The notes: a model not told the origin generated them from the letters alone. A stretch of DNA of 18,343 nt from Candidatus Dojkabacteria bacterium (GCA_020429485.1 JAGQLK010000005.1:1-18343), one strand, 5' to 3'. Shown: positions 8,410 to 15,095, numbered from the stretch's first letter. Program-made: numbers and translations.

Positions 8410-9150
8410 ATGTTTATTAATGAACTAAAAAAATTAGGTCTGTCTACGGCTGAGGCTAAGGTTTACTCTTCACTTATTAAAGATGGTGATGCTTCTGCTA
8501 CACAACTTTCAAAGAGAACTTCTTTAGGCAGAACAAATGTTTATGAATATGCTTCTTCTTTGGAAAATCGTGGCTTGATAAGTCAATATGAGAAAAACTC
8601 TAAAATGTATTATAGAGTTGAGGATCCTTCTCTCTTGAAAGATATGGCGAATGAAAAATTACGACTTGCAAAAGAACTAAATGCTAGTCTTGCAGCTATC
8701 TATCCAAATCTGGAAGATATGTTCAATGTCAATTCTAGTAGGCCGATTATTAGATTCTATACTGGTGAACGCGGTTATAGAGAAGTAATGGAAATGTTTT
8801 ATTTCGACAATAACGATACAGAAATAAATATTTTTGTCGAAGACTTAGATAATTATAGTCTGCCTGAGCCTAAATATCGAAGTAGCTCACAACGAAATGG
8901 ATTATTTACTAAGTTATATACAAATAGTGGTGAAATTTTTGCAGAGTATGCGAAAAGAGATGAAAAAGAACATCGTAAAACACTACTACTCTCCCCTACT
9001 GTCTTTCCGATCAAAAGCAACATGATTGTTTCTGATGATAAGGTATGTTTTGGAGAAATTGAAAAGAAGAACTTCAAGGTGACGTTAATCAAAAATCTAG
9101 ATTTTGCGATTATGATGAAAGCCTTCTGCAGAAGTCTATATCTTTCATAA
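8410..9150 (+). CDS. TrmB-family transcriptional regulator
   Basis: A 246-aa protein. Residues 1-75 are a TrmB-type winged helix: FINELKKLGLSTAEAKVYSSL, then SATQLSKRTSLGRTNVYEYASS with the recognition helix at about 38-52, then the wing LISQYEKNSKMYYRVEDPS. A helical linker follows (about 76-105), then an alpha/beta effector domain (about 115-246) containing RPIIRFYTGERGYREVMEMFY, the form seen in phospholipase D-like sensor domains of TrmB relatives. The catalytic HKD motif is not present. Members are usually DNA-binding repressors or activators responding to sugars or other small ligands; no target can be read here beyond the nearby inverted repeats. Its message ends just before an AT-rich palindrome ahead of yifB. 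Confidence 0.85.
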   Translation: MFINELKKLGLSTAEAKVYSSLIKDGDASATQLSKRTSLGRTNVYEYASSLENRGLISQYEKNSKMYYRVEDPSLLKDMANEKLRLAKELNASLAAIYPNLEDMFNVNSSRPIIRFYTGERGYREVMEMFYFDNNDTEINIFVEDLDNYSLPEPKYRSSSQRNGLFTKLYTNSGEIFAEYAKRDEKEHRKTLLLSPTVFPIKSNMIVSDDKVCFGEIEKKNFKVTLIKNLDFAIMMKAFCRSLYLS

Positions 9151-9179
9151 GTGCCCTACCCTCCTCTCAGTTTAGAAAA

Positions 9180-9203
9180 AATTAAAACATCTTTGTTTTA
9201 ATT
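9180..9203. repeat. perfect 10-bp inverted repeat with 4-nt centre upstream of yifB
   Basis: AATTAAAACA (9180-9189), centre TCTT (9190-9193), TGTTTTAATT (9194-9203). It is a perfect palindrome ending 3 nt before a TATATT -10 candidate (9207-9212), so it covers the -35 zone of yifB like an operator. Read on the plus strand it is not followed by a T tract. On the minus strand a T-rich run follows it, but no minus-strand gene needs a terminator there. Confidence 0.5.
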
Positions 9204-9206
9204 AGA

Positions 9207-9212
9207 TATATT
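9207..9212 (+). promoter_or_regulatory. candidate -10 box of yifB, near-leaderless
   Basis: TATATT ends 9 nt before the ATG at 9222, so transcription would begin at or next to the start codon. There is no good -35 box, and no Shine-Dalgarno precedes the ATG. The -35 region is occupied by the palindrome at 9180-9203. Confidence 0.35.
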
Positions 9213-9221
9213 TCACGTAAA

Positions 9222-10742
9222 ATGATTTCGAAAATATATACAATTGCACTCGTTGGTTTACAGGGTGAATTAGTGGAAGTTGAAGTAGATATTCGTCCTG
9301 GTTTATTTCGATTCAATATTGTTGGTCTGCCAGATAAGGCAGTTACAGAATCAAGAGAACGAGTAGCTTCAGCGATCACCAATTCTGGGTTTGCCATGCC
9401 CAACAAAAAAATCACAGTTAATCTTGCACCTGCTGAGCTGATCAAAACAGGCTCATCTTATGACCTACCTATCGCTGTAGGCATCCTAGCAGCCACAAAA
9501 CAAATTACTCCCCCACCCTCATCAGATATTATTTGGGGAGAATTATCTCTCAACGGAGATACTCGTGATACTACTGGTGCACTAGCTGTGGCTGATTCTC
9601 TTCTAAGGCTAAATCGCAATACATTTATTTTGCCAGTAATTAACGCACAAGAGGCGGGAATTATTGAGGGAATAAAACTAATACCGACCAAAAACCTTGC
9701 TATGATTGTAGATCATTATGCAGGGAAAACCAATATCATCTGGACTAGAAATAGCGAAAAATACAAAAGTCCAGAAACATATTCGTATGACTTTAAAAAC
9801 ATAGTAGGGCAGGAAGAAGCTAAAAGAGTATTAGAGATAGCTGCTGCAGGTGGGCATAATGTATTGCTTACAGGTAGTCCAGGATCTGGTAAAACATATC
9901 TAGCTAGAGGATTACCGAGTATAATGCCTAGGCTTTCTTATGAAGAAGTAATCGACGTTAGTAAAATATATAGCATTTCTGGTTTACTCAAGAAAGGAGA
10001 ATTAGTCGCAACTAGACCATTTAGAAGCCCGCATCATACGAGCTCAAAAGTCTCTATTGTTGGAGGAGGCTCTTTCCCAAAGCCCGGAGAAGTTACATTG
10101 GCACATCGAGGAATATTGTTTATGGATGAATTTAACGAGTTTGATAGCAAAACATTGGAAGCCTTACGACAACCAATTGAAGATAAGGTAGTAAACATTT
10201 CAAGAGTTGCTGGAGCAATGTGTTATCCTGCAAACTTTATGCTCATTGCTGCACTAAATCCGTGTAAATGTGGTTATTTAGATGATGATTCTAATGACTG
10301 TATATGTTCCAGCTTTGAAATAGAGAAGTATAAAAGAAAAATCAGTGGCCCCATAATCGATCGGATTGATTTGCAGTTAAATATTAAACGAGTAGATAAT
10401 GACAAATTGATTAATTTAAGTCTGGCAGAAAGTTCATCTGATATTAGAGCAAGGGTGGAAAAGGCTAGGGGAGTACAATTGAGTAGATATCAAAGCTTAG
10501 GTTATAGAGGCGTATACTCAAATAGCGATCTTACAAACACATTAATTACTAAAAATACTAAGCTTAGTATGGGCTCAAAAGAACTGCTGAGATCAAGTAT
10601 GGATGCTTTAAAGCTATCTGCACGAAGTTATTTTAGAGTACTTAAAGTTGCAAGAACCATTGCTGACCTTGCCAGTGATGTGCAAATACAAGAACAGCAT
10701 ATTGCTGAAGCTTTGAGCTATAGATTGGAGCTGGGTAATTAA
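9222..10742 (+). CDS. comM: YifB/ComM family Mg-chelatase-like AAA+ ATPase
   Basis: A 506-aa protein, the usual family length. Residues 1-165 are the N-terminal ChlI-like domain with a Lon-substrate-like fold (GLQGELVEVEVDIRPGLFRF, NIVGLPDKAVTESRERV). The AAA+ core starts with DFKNIVGQEEAKRVLEIAAA (190-209), has Walker A GSPGSGKT (218-225, K224) and Walker B GILFMDEFNEF (297-307, D302/E303). The motif RPFRSPHHTSS (265-275) is typical. A Cys cluster NPCKCG ... DCICS (C348, C350, C360, C362) fits the conserved zinc-like knuckle. The C-terminal helical lid (about 410-506) contains LKLSARSYFRVLKVARTIADL, the family hallmark. ComM is a hexameric helicase that promotes branch migration during integration of transformed DNA. 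Its last four bases are shared with the convergent def gene. Confidence 0.95.
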   Translation: MISKIYTIALVGLQGELVEVEVDIRPGLFRFNIVGLPDKAVTESRERVASAITNSGFAMPNKKITVNLAPAELIKTGSSYDLPIAVGILAATKQITPPPSSDIIWGELSLNGDTRDTTGALAVADSLLRLNRNTFILPVINAQEAGIIEGIKLIPTKNLAMIVDHYAGKTNIIWTRNSEKYKSPETYSYDFKNIVGQEEAKRVLEIAAAGGHNVLLTGSPGSGKTYLARGLPSIMPRLSYEEVIDVSKIYSISGLLKKGELVATRPFRSPHHTSSKVSIVGGGSFPKPGEVTLAHRGILFMDEFNEFDSKTLEALRQPIEDKVVNISRVAGAMCYPANFMLIAALNPCKCGYLDDDSNDCICSSFEIEKYKRKISGPIIDRIDLQLNIKRVDNDKLINLSLAESSSDIRARVEKARGVQLSRYQSLGYRGVYSNSDLTNTLITKNTKLSMGSKELLRSSMDALKLSARSYFRVLKVARTIADLASDVQIQEQHIAEALSYRLELGN

Positions 10743-11314
10743 GCTATAGGTGGAAATTCACCATGGGTACTTAGATATTTATCCAATTCTTTATTCTTCC
10801 AAATATTTTGCGGATTGGAAATATAGGTTACGAATAGAACACCATCTAAGTGATCAATTTCATGCTGAATTACATGGGAGAAAAATCCATTTGCCTCAAG
10901 CGTTTTTTGCTCACCGACTGGAGTTGTAAATTCTACTTCGATATCTAATGGCCTATATACGGGACCAAATAATTGATCATCTCCAACACCAATGCTTAGA
11001 CAACCTTCCCAGAATACAGACTGTACATCAGATTTTGAAGTAATAACTGGATTGATCATAACTTCCCAGAGTTCATTATCTGAGATAGTATCTTCACCAT
11101 TTTTATCTTCTAAATCAGTTCGTCTACAAATACATACTCTTTGAAGGACACCAATTTGCGGTGCTGATAATCCAGCAGTTCCTTGCTTCTTATCCAAGCA
11201 AGTATCGAGCATATCCCTGATAAGTGCTTTAGTATCCTCTGAATTAATGTCAGCTACTGGTTCTGATTTGGTAGTTAGAATATCAGATCCTATCTGTAAA
11301 ATCTCTTTAACCAT
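10739..11314 (-). CDS. def: peptide deformylase
   Basis: A 191-aa metalloenzyme that removes the N-formyl group from nascent proteins. Motif 1 is GTAGLSAPQIGV (45-56; canonical GxGxAAxQ reads TxGxSAxQ here). Motif 2 is EGCLS (103-107) with metal ligand C105. Motif 3 is QHEIDHLDG (150-158) with ligands H151 and H155 and catalytic E152. Unlike most genes here it has a clear Shine-Dalgarno, GAGGAA (11320-11325), 5 nt before the ATG, which fixes the start. The first Gly and first Ala of motif 1 are replaced by Thr and Ser, mild changes unlikely to abolish activity. It converges on yifB with a 4-bp overlap (TTAA at 10739-10742). Confidence 0.95.
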   Translation of the reverse strand: MVKEILQIGSDILTTKSEPVADINSEDTKALIRDMLDTCLDKKQGTAGLSAPQIGVLQRVCICRRTDLEDKNGEDTISDNELWEVMINPVITSKSDVQSVFWEGCLSIGVGDDQLFGPVYRPLDIEVEFTTPVGEQKTLEANGFFSHVIQHEIDHLDGVLFVTYISNPQNIWKNKELDKYLSTHGEFPPIA

Positions 11315-11319
11315 AGAAT

Positions 11320-11325
11320 TTCCTC
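11320..11325 (-). promoter_or_regulatory. Shine-Dalgarno of def
   Basis: GAGGAA on the minus strand, 5 nt before the ATG at 11314. It is the clearest ribosome-binding site in the window and shows that the organism does use Shine-Dalgarno pairing for some genes. Confidence 0.6.
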
Positions 11326-11350
11326 GTTAATCTAATAATGCTATAATATA

Positions 11351-11390
11351 AGCGTGTGGCTCATTTTAACACACCACGTTTACACATGCT
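11351..11390. repeat. imperfect inverted repeat between def and the YmdB-family gene
   Basis: AGCGTGTG (11351-11358) pairs with CACATGCT (11383-11390), 8 bp with one G-T wobble. Past a bulged A at 11350 the pairing can continue outward with ATAT/ATAT. It lies in the 127-nt divergent region between def and the phosphoesterase gene and could be a shared operator or an RNA hairpin. It is not followed by a T tract. Beyond it I see no convincing promoter for the plus-strand gene. Confidence 0.3.
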
Positions 11391-11441
11391 ATATGAGGTT
11401 TTACGTGAAATGTATTTCGACACAAAATTAACTAAATACCT

Positions 11442-12248
11442 ATGAAGATTCTATTTATTGGAGATATTTCTGGTAGACCAGGAAGAGAAACAATTAAAAG
11501 TGTTTTACCTGAAGTGCAGAATAACATCCAACCTGATCTCATAATTGCTAATTGCGAAAATGCAGCTGGTGGTCGTGGAATTACAAAAGAAACCTTAAAC
11601 GAACTCCAAGGATCAGGGATAGATTATTTTACTTCTGGGGAACATGTGTGGGGTATAAGACAATTTAGAGATGATCTGTATGACAGTGAACTACCTATTG
11701 TTAGGCCATATAATTACGAACAAACAGACACATTACCTGGTAAAGGCTTTGATGTTTTAGATCTTGGGAGTAAGGGTCAAATAATTATCGGAAGTCTAAT
11801 AGGGCAAACGTTTATGAGAGAACCTGTACGAAGTCCATTCTGGATGTTTGATGAGATGTATAGAGAATTAGAGTCACGAGATGATCTAGATCTTGAGTCA
11901 ACACCATTCATATTAGATTTCCACGCAGAAGCAACCTCAGAAAAAGTAACTTTAGGAAATTACGTAAAAGATAGAGTATCAGCTGTTTTAGGTACTCACA
12001 CTCATGTCGCTACTGCAGATAATAGGCTTATGGGGAAAACAGCTTTTGTAACTGATGTTGGAATGGTTGGTCCTCTTGATGCATCGCTCTGGGTTGAGTT
12101 TGAGTCAGTTACTCATAATTTTAAATATCCATATAAAGAACAATTCAAAATGGCAGAGGAGGGTAGGAGAGTATTTAACAGTGTTGTAGTTGAAATAGAG
12201 GGTAAAGAAGCAGTATCTATTACCAGATTTGATAAGGTTATTGATTAA
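11442..12248 (+). CDS. YmdB-family (TIGR00282) metallophosphoesterase
   Basis: A 268-aa cytoplasmic protein of the YmdB/DR1281 calcineurin-like family; B. subtilis YmdB hydrolyses 2',3'-cyclic nucleotides and affects biofilm choice. Metal-site motifs in order: FIGDISGRPGRE (D8), NCENAAGGRG (E39, N40), the third block SGEHVW (66-70), LDFHAEATSEK (H161), GTHTHVATADN (H186, H188) and FVTDVGMVGP (202-211). The third block is normally GNH with a metal-binding Asn; here it is GEH, so E67 replaces that Asn while H68 remains. Length is as expected. The ATG at 11442 begins the conserved KILFIGD strand; no Shine-Dalgarno is present. It is followed by a long non-coding stretch, so it is probably not co-transcribed with HU. 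Confidence 0.9.
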   Translation: MKILFIGDISGRPGRETIKSVLPEVQNNIQPDLIIANCENAAGGRGITKETLNELQGSGIDYFTSGEHVWGIRQFRDDLYDSELPIVRPYNYEQTDTLPGKGFDVLDLGSKGQIIIGSLIGQTFMREPVRSPFWMFDEMYRELESRDDLDLESTPFILDFHAEATSEKVTLGNYVKDRVSAVLGTHTHVATADNRLMGKTAFVTDVGMVGPLDASLWVEFESVTHNFKYPYKEQFKMAEEGRRVFNSVVVEIEGKEAVSITRFDKVID

Positions 12249-12387
12249 AAATTTAGAAAATTTTAAGAAAGTTTTGTCTAGTTTCTGTTGAGTTGATGTC
12301 TCTTTATACATATAAACACCCTCTAGTATTGTGTCAGCAATATCCTAAACAGGCTAATTATTAAGCTAAATATAGAAAAGTATTGAT
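12249..12387 (+). other. non-coding stretch between the phosphoesterase gene and the HU leader element
   Basis: AT-rich, with no sensible ORF and no strong terminator after the phosphoesterase gene. A TATAGA at 12371-12376 could be the -10 box for a transcript starting near 12383, just before the structured element, but no good -35 box is seen about 17 nt upstream of it. Confidence 0.4.
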
Positions 12388-12481
12388 TTGTCAAGCTTTA
12401 CAGGTCTACTTAAACTATACGTCAAGTAACGCCATTGTTTATGGTGCGGAAACCCCTGCTAGCAAAGTAAATGCTTGACAA
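12388..12481 (+). ncRNA. structured leader element upstream of the HU gene (candidate cis-regulatory RNA)
   Basis: The two ends form a long helix. TTGTCAAGC (12388-12396) is exactly complementary to GCTTGACAA (12473-12481). After one bulged T (12472) it continues with TTTAC (12397-12401) against GTAAA (12467-12471), giving 14 bp in total. Inside, TACTT (12407-12411) can pair with AAGTA (12424-12428), and CGCCAT (12430-12435) with ATGGTG (12441-12446) across a TGTTT loop. The remaining CGGAAACCCCTGCTAGCAAA (12447-12466) would be the junction. A second GTCAAG (12421-12426) can instead pair with CTTGAC (12474-12479), so two exclusive folds exist. I cannot match it to tRNA, SRP, 6S, tmRNA or a riboswitch class I know. 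The strand is inferred from the downstream gene. Confidence 0.5.
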
Positions 12482-12510
12482 TTATTGCGAGATGGTGCAG
12501 ACTATAAGCA

Positions 12511-12526
12511 TATTCCGAAAGGAATA
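12511..12526 (+). promoter_or_regulatory. GAAA-tetraloop hairpin in the HU leader
   Basis: TATTCC (12511-12516) pairs perfectly with GGAATA (12521-12526) around a GAAA (GNRA) tetraloop, a stable RNA hairpin form. It lies 11 nt before the AAAGGA ribosome-binding site (12538-12543) of the HU gene, and so supports a transcribed, structured leader. Confidence 0.45.
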
Positions 12527-12537
12527 AATCTAAAAAG

Positions 12538-12543
12538 AAAGGA
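12538..12543 (+). promoter_or_regulatory. ribosome-binding site of the HU gene
   Basis: AAAGGA lies 10 nt before the ATG at 12554, within the purine-rich run AAAAAGAAAGGA. It decides the start: the frame is open further upstream, but the conserved HU N-terminus begins at this ATG. Confidence 0.5.
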
Positions 12544-12553
12544 TATACTACAA

Positions 12554-12826
12554 ATGAACAAAGGTACACTTGTAGACCACGTTGCAAGCAAAACTGGTCT
12601 AACTAAAAAAGCTGCACAAGATGCTCTAGAAGCATTCATGGAAGCAGTAATGTCTGCAGTTGCTAATGGCGACTCAGTTACTTTAACAGGTTTCGGTACA
12701 TTCAAAGCTTCTAAAAGAGCTGCTAGAAATGGAAGAAACCCACAAACTGGTGAGGTTATTCAAATTCCAGCAAGAACAGTTCCTGTATTCAGACCTGGTA
12801 AAGAGTTCAAAGAAAAAGTTAGATAA
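12554..12826 (+). CDS. HU-family nucleoid DNA-binding protein
   Basis: 90 aa, exactly HU length. The N-terminus MNKGTLVDHVASKTGLTKKAA is the first helix pair, and residues 41-50 SVTLTGFGTF are the family signature strand. The arm (about 53-75) contains RAARNGRNPQTGEVIQIPA with R61-N62-P63 at the DNA-intercalating tip. The C-terminus VPVFRPGKEFKEKVR closes the saddle. It bends and compacts DNA as a homodimer; no second HU/IHF subunit is in the window. The frame is open upstream to 12485, but homology and the AAAGGA site fix the start at 12554. It has an unusually long structured leader and its own strong terminator, so it is probably a monocistronic, highly expressed, regulated unit. Confidence 0.96.
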   Translation: MNKGTLVDHVASKTGLTKKAAQDALEAFMEAVMSAVANGDSVTLTGFGTFKASKRAARNGRNPQTGEVIQIPARTVPVFRPGKEFKEKVR

Positions 12827-12852
12827 AAAAAATTCACAATTTTTTGAACAAG

Positions 12853-12883
12853 ACCCTGTACTTTTGTACAGGGTTTTCTCTTG
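12853..12883 (+). terminator. Rho-independent terminator after the HU gene
   Basis: ACCCTGTAC (12853-12861), loop TTTT (12862-12865), GTACAGGGT (12866-12874): a perfect 9-bp stem followed by a T-rich run (TTTTCTCTT). It is 27 nt after the HU stop and is the only textbook intrinsic terminator in the window. It also shows that the HU transcript does not run into tsaC-tsaE. Confidence 0.85.
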
Positions 12884-12909
12884 GAGATAAGTGTTGTCAG
12901 AGTTATAAT
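12881..12909 (+). promoter_or_regulatory. promoter of the tsaC-tsaE / tsaD operon
   Basis: TTGGAG (12881-12886), a 17-nt spacer and a perfect TATAAT (12904-12909). The ATG at 12919 is 9 nt after the -10 box, so the message is predicted to be leaderless. The promoter starts right at the tail of the HU terminator. Confidence 0.6.
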
Positions 12910-12918
12910 TACTTCATC

Positions 12919-13989
12919 ATGAAGAGGATAATAATTAATAGTACAAATAGATCTGAAGCGATAAAAGAAGCAGTGGCAGTCTTGAATGCTGGCGGTATTG
13001 TAATTTTCCCTACAGAAACATGTTATGGAGTAGCAGCTAATGCTACAAACCAGGACTCAGTAGACAAGATGTTGGCCTACAAGCGTAGACCAGAAGGTAA
13101 AGCAATTTCTATAGCTGTGAATTCACCAGAAATGGCAGCTAAATATGTTTCTGCCAATAGCTCTGCCTTGGATGTATATGATAAGTTTTTGCCTGGTCCA
13201 GTTACGGTAATATCTAAATCACTTGGTAAAGTGGCAAAAGGATTGGAGGCAGAAAACGGTACACTTGGAATTAGAATTCCAGATTACCAGCTTGCATTAG
13301 ATCTAGTTACAGAGTTGGGTGGTCCCATATCTGCTAGTTCTGCAAATTCTAGTGGGAAAAAGACACCTTATACAATTGAAGATATTCTAGATAATCTTTC
13401 TAAAAAACAGAAAGGTCTGGTAGATCTTATACTTGATGTTGGAGAGCTAGTGCACAATCCACCCTCAACAGTTATTGATACTACAAAGATGAATATGCAA
13501 GTACTCAGGGAGGGCAGTATACGGTTAGATGATAAGCATGAGGAATTTGATATTGAATCAGCTGAAGAGATGCAAGAACTTGGCGAAAAACTTATACTCC
13601 AACAACAGGACTCATATATTATTAAGCCTCTCTTAATATTATTCAATGCTGATTTAGGTGCTGGTAAAACTCAATTTACTAAAGGAGTAGCTAAAGGTTT
13701 AGGGATTACGGAAGTCGTAACATCCCCTACTTATACGCTTATTGAGGAGTACCCGTACAAAAACGGAAAACTTATCCATTTTGATGCATGGAGAATAGAA
13801 CGTATAGAAGAATTGGAAGATCTTGAGATTGAGAAAGAAATAAAACCAGGAAACGTAATAGTAATTGAATGGGCAGGTGCTACAGCAAGCTTTTTCGAAG
13901 AGTTTATTAAAAATCAAGATGTAGATTTTATTGAAATCCATATCGATTACACTTCACTTACAGCAAGAAAGGTAAAAATATTCCAATAG
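12919..13989 (+). CDS. tsaC-tsaE: TsaC-TsaE fusion (L-threonylcarbamoyladenylate synthase + t6A complex ATPase)
   Basis: One uninterrupted frame of 356 aa carrying two normally separate t6A proteins. Residues 1-205 are a YrdC/TsaC domain: GGIVIFPTETCYGVAANAT (25-43), KRRPEGKAISI (55-65), LPGPVTVI (91-98), GIRIPD (117-122) and the SASSANSSG signature (138-146). It makes threonylcarbamoyl-AMP from Thr, bicarbonate and ATP. Residues about 208-356 are TsaE: a DIESAEEMQELGEKL start, Walker A ADLGAGKT (244-251, K250), TSPTYTLIEEY (268-278), HFDAWRI (287-293) and VIEWAG (315-320). The ATG at 12919 starts at the conserved YrdC N-terminus; the same frame extends upstream to 12844, but that would run through the HU terminator and promoter. 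tsaD follows 2 nt after the stop, so fusion and tsaD form an operon for tRNA A37 modification. Confidence 0.93.
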   Translation: MKRIIINSTNRSEAIKEAVAVLNAGGIVIFPTETCYGVAANATNQDSVDKMLAYKRRPEGKAISIAVNSPEMAAKYVSANSSALDVYDKFLPGPVTVISKSLGKVAKGLEAENGTLGIRIPDYQLALDLVTELGGPISASSANSSGKKTPYTIEDILDNLSKKQKGLVDLILDVGELVHNPPSTVIDTTKMNMQVLREGSIRLDDKHEEFDIESAEEMQELGEKLILQQQDSYIIKPLLILFNADLGAGKTQFTKGVAKGLGITEVVTSPTYTLIEEYPYKNGKLIHFDAWRIERIEELEDLEIEKEIKPGNVIVIEWAGATASFFEEFIKNQDVDFIEIHIDYTSLTARKVKIFQ

Positions 13990-13991
13990 AA

Positions 13992-15095
13992 ATGCGAATT
14001 AAATCCGAAAATACAAAAATAATAATGGGAATCGATACTTCATGTGATGAAACTTCTGTTGGTATTGTATGTGGAACCAAAATTCTGTCAAACATTGTTT
14101 CATCACAAGTTGAACTACATAGAAAATGGGGTGGGGTAGTACCCGGTATTGCGAGAAGAGCTCATAAAGATATGATAGATAATGTTGTTAAAGAGGCTTT
14201 AAAAAGAGCTAGTATTAACTATAAGCAAGATATTACATATGGCTCTCTAGATGCTATTGCAGTGACACAAGGTCCTGGATTGGCTATTGCATTAGAAGTC
14301 GGGATTACAAAGGCAAAAGAGATTTCACTTGAAAACAATATTCCGTTGATTGCAGTGAACCATATGGAAGGTCATTTGTTATCTTCGTTAGCAGCTAACT
14401 TAAATGACGAAGCTCCACTTGTATTAACAGAAAAAGACTTTCCTGTTATTGGATTCTTGATTTCTGGAAAACACACACAGATTCTTGAGATGAATAACTT
14501 TGGAGAATATCAAATCATAGGTGATACATTGGATGATGCTGTGGGAGAAGCTTATGATAAGGTTGCAAGAATGATTGGGCTAGGGTATCCAGGTGGTAGA
14601 GTGCTAACAGAATTCGCTAAGAAAGGTAATCCTGATGCATTTGATTTCCCTATCCCCTTGAAAGGCGATCCGCGTTTATCATTTAGCTTTTCCGGATTGA
14701 AGACTGCAGTTTTTTATACAGTAAAGAAAATTGAAGAAGAACATTCCTCATTAACTCAAACACAAGTCTATGATATTGCAGCAAGCTTTGAAAAGTCAGC
14801 CATCTTACATCTACAAGATAAACTACGTAAAGCATTAGAAAGCAAGAGTTACTCAAAACTATTAGTAGGTGGAGGTGTAGGAGCTAGCCCCAAAGTAAGA
14901 GCTGGACTTAGAGAAGTAGCAAAAGAGTACGATTTAGAAATATTCTTTCCTTTTGATAAAAGACTTTATGGTGATAATGGAGCTATGATTGCTATTGCTG
15001 GATATTATAAAGCTTTGAGAGGTGAATTCTGGCAAGATAGCTTTGATGCTCTCGATAGGGTGCCTAGGCTCTCTTTGCAAAAAATAGAGGAGTAG
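13992..15095 (+). CDS. tsaD: tRNA N6-adenosine threonylcarbamoyltransferase TsaD
   Basis: A 367-aa ASKHA-fold enzyme that transfers the threonylcarbamoyl group to A37 of ANN-reading tRNAs. IIMGIDTSCDETSVGIV (10-26) is the phosphate-1 motif. The metal-binding pair is in NHMEGH (H124, H128), followed by LISGKHTQI (156-164). GDTLDDAVGEAYDKVARMIG (177-196) and GLKTAVFYTV (235-244) are family blocks. LVGGGVGASPKVRAGL (291-306) is the adenosine-binding loop and LYGDNGAMIAIAG (325-337) holds metal ligand D328. An 11-residue N-terminal extension precedes the usual start; an internal ATG at residue 12 is an alternative start. It lies 2 nt after tsaC-tsaE. The partner TsaB is not in this window. Confidence 0.97.
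   Translation: MRIKSENTKIIMGIDTSCDETSVGIVCGTKILSNIVSSQVELHRKWGGVVPGIARRAHKDMIDNVVKEALKRASINYKQDITYGSLDAIAVTQGPGLAIALEVGITKAKEISLENNIPLIAVNHMEGHLLSSLAANLNDEAPLVLTEKDFPVIGFLISGKHTQILEMNNFGEYQIIGDTLDDAVGEAYDKVARMIGLGYPGGRVLTEFAKKGNPDAFDFPIPLKGDPRLSFSFSGLKTAVFYTVKKIEEEHSSLTQTQVYDIAASFEKSAILHLQDKLRKALESKSYSKLLVGGGVGASPKVRAGLREVAKEYDLEIFFPFDKRLYGDNGAMIAIAGYYKALRGEFWQDSFDALDRVPRLSLQKIEE

Noticed and set aside
6629..12331. Shared 12-mer CCTCTAGTATTG at 6629-6640 and 12320-12331
   Set aside because: Repeats of this length are expected by chance in an AT-rich window of this size, and the contexts differ.
12475..12508. TTGACA (12475-12480) with TATAAG (12503-12508) as the HU promoter
   Set aside because: The 22-nt spacer is too long for a sigma-70-type promoter. 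The TTGACA is fully explained as the 3' arm of the leader helix, and the resulting start would cut the tetraloop hairpin. It is not excluded experimentally.
12485..12553. HU start at the upstream TTG (12485), giving 113 aa
   Set aside because: The extra 23 residues have no homology to HU. The HU N-terminus starts at the ATG at 12554 with AAAGGA upstream, and the extension would translate through the tetraloop hairpin.
12844..12918. tsaC-tsaE start at 12844 with a 25-residue extension
   Set aside because: It would run through the HU terminator hairpin and the TTGGAG-TATAAT promoter. The YrdC domain begins at 12919.
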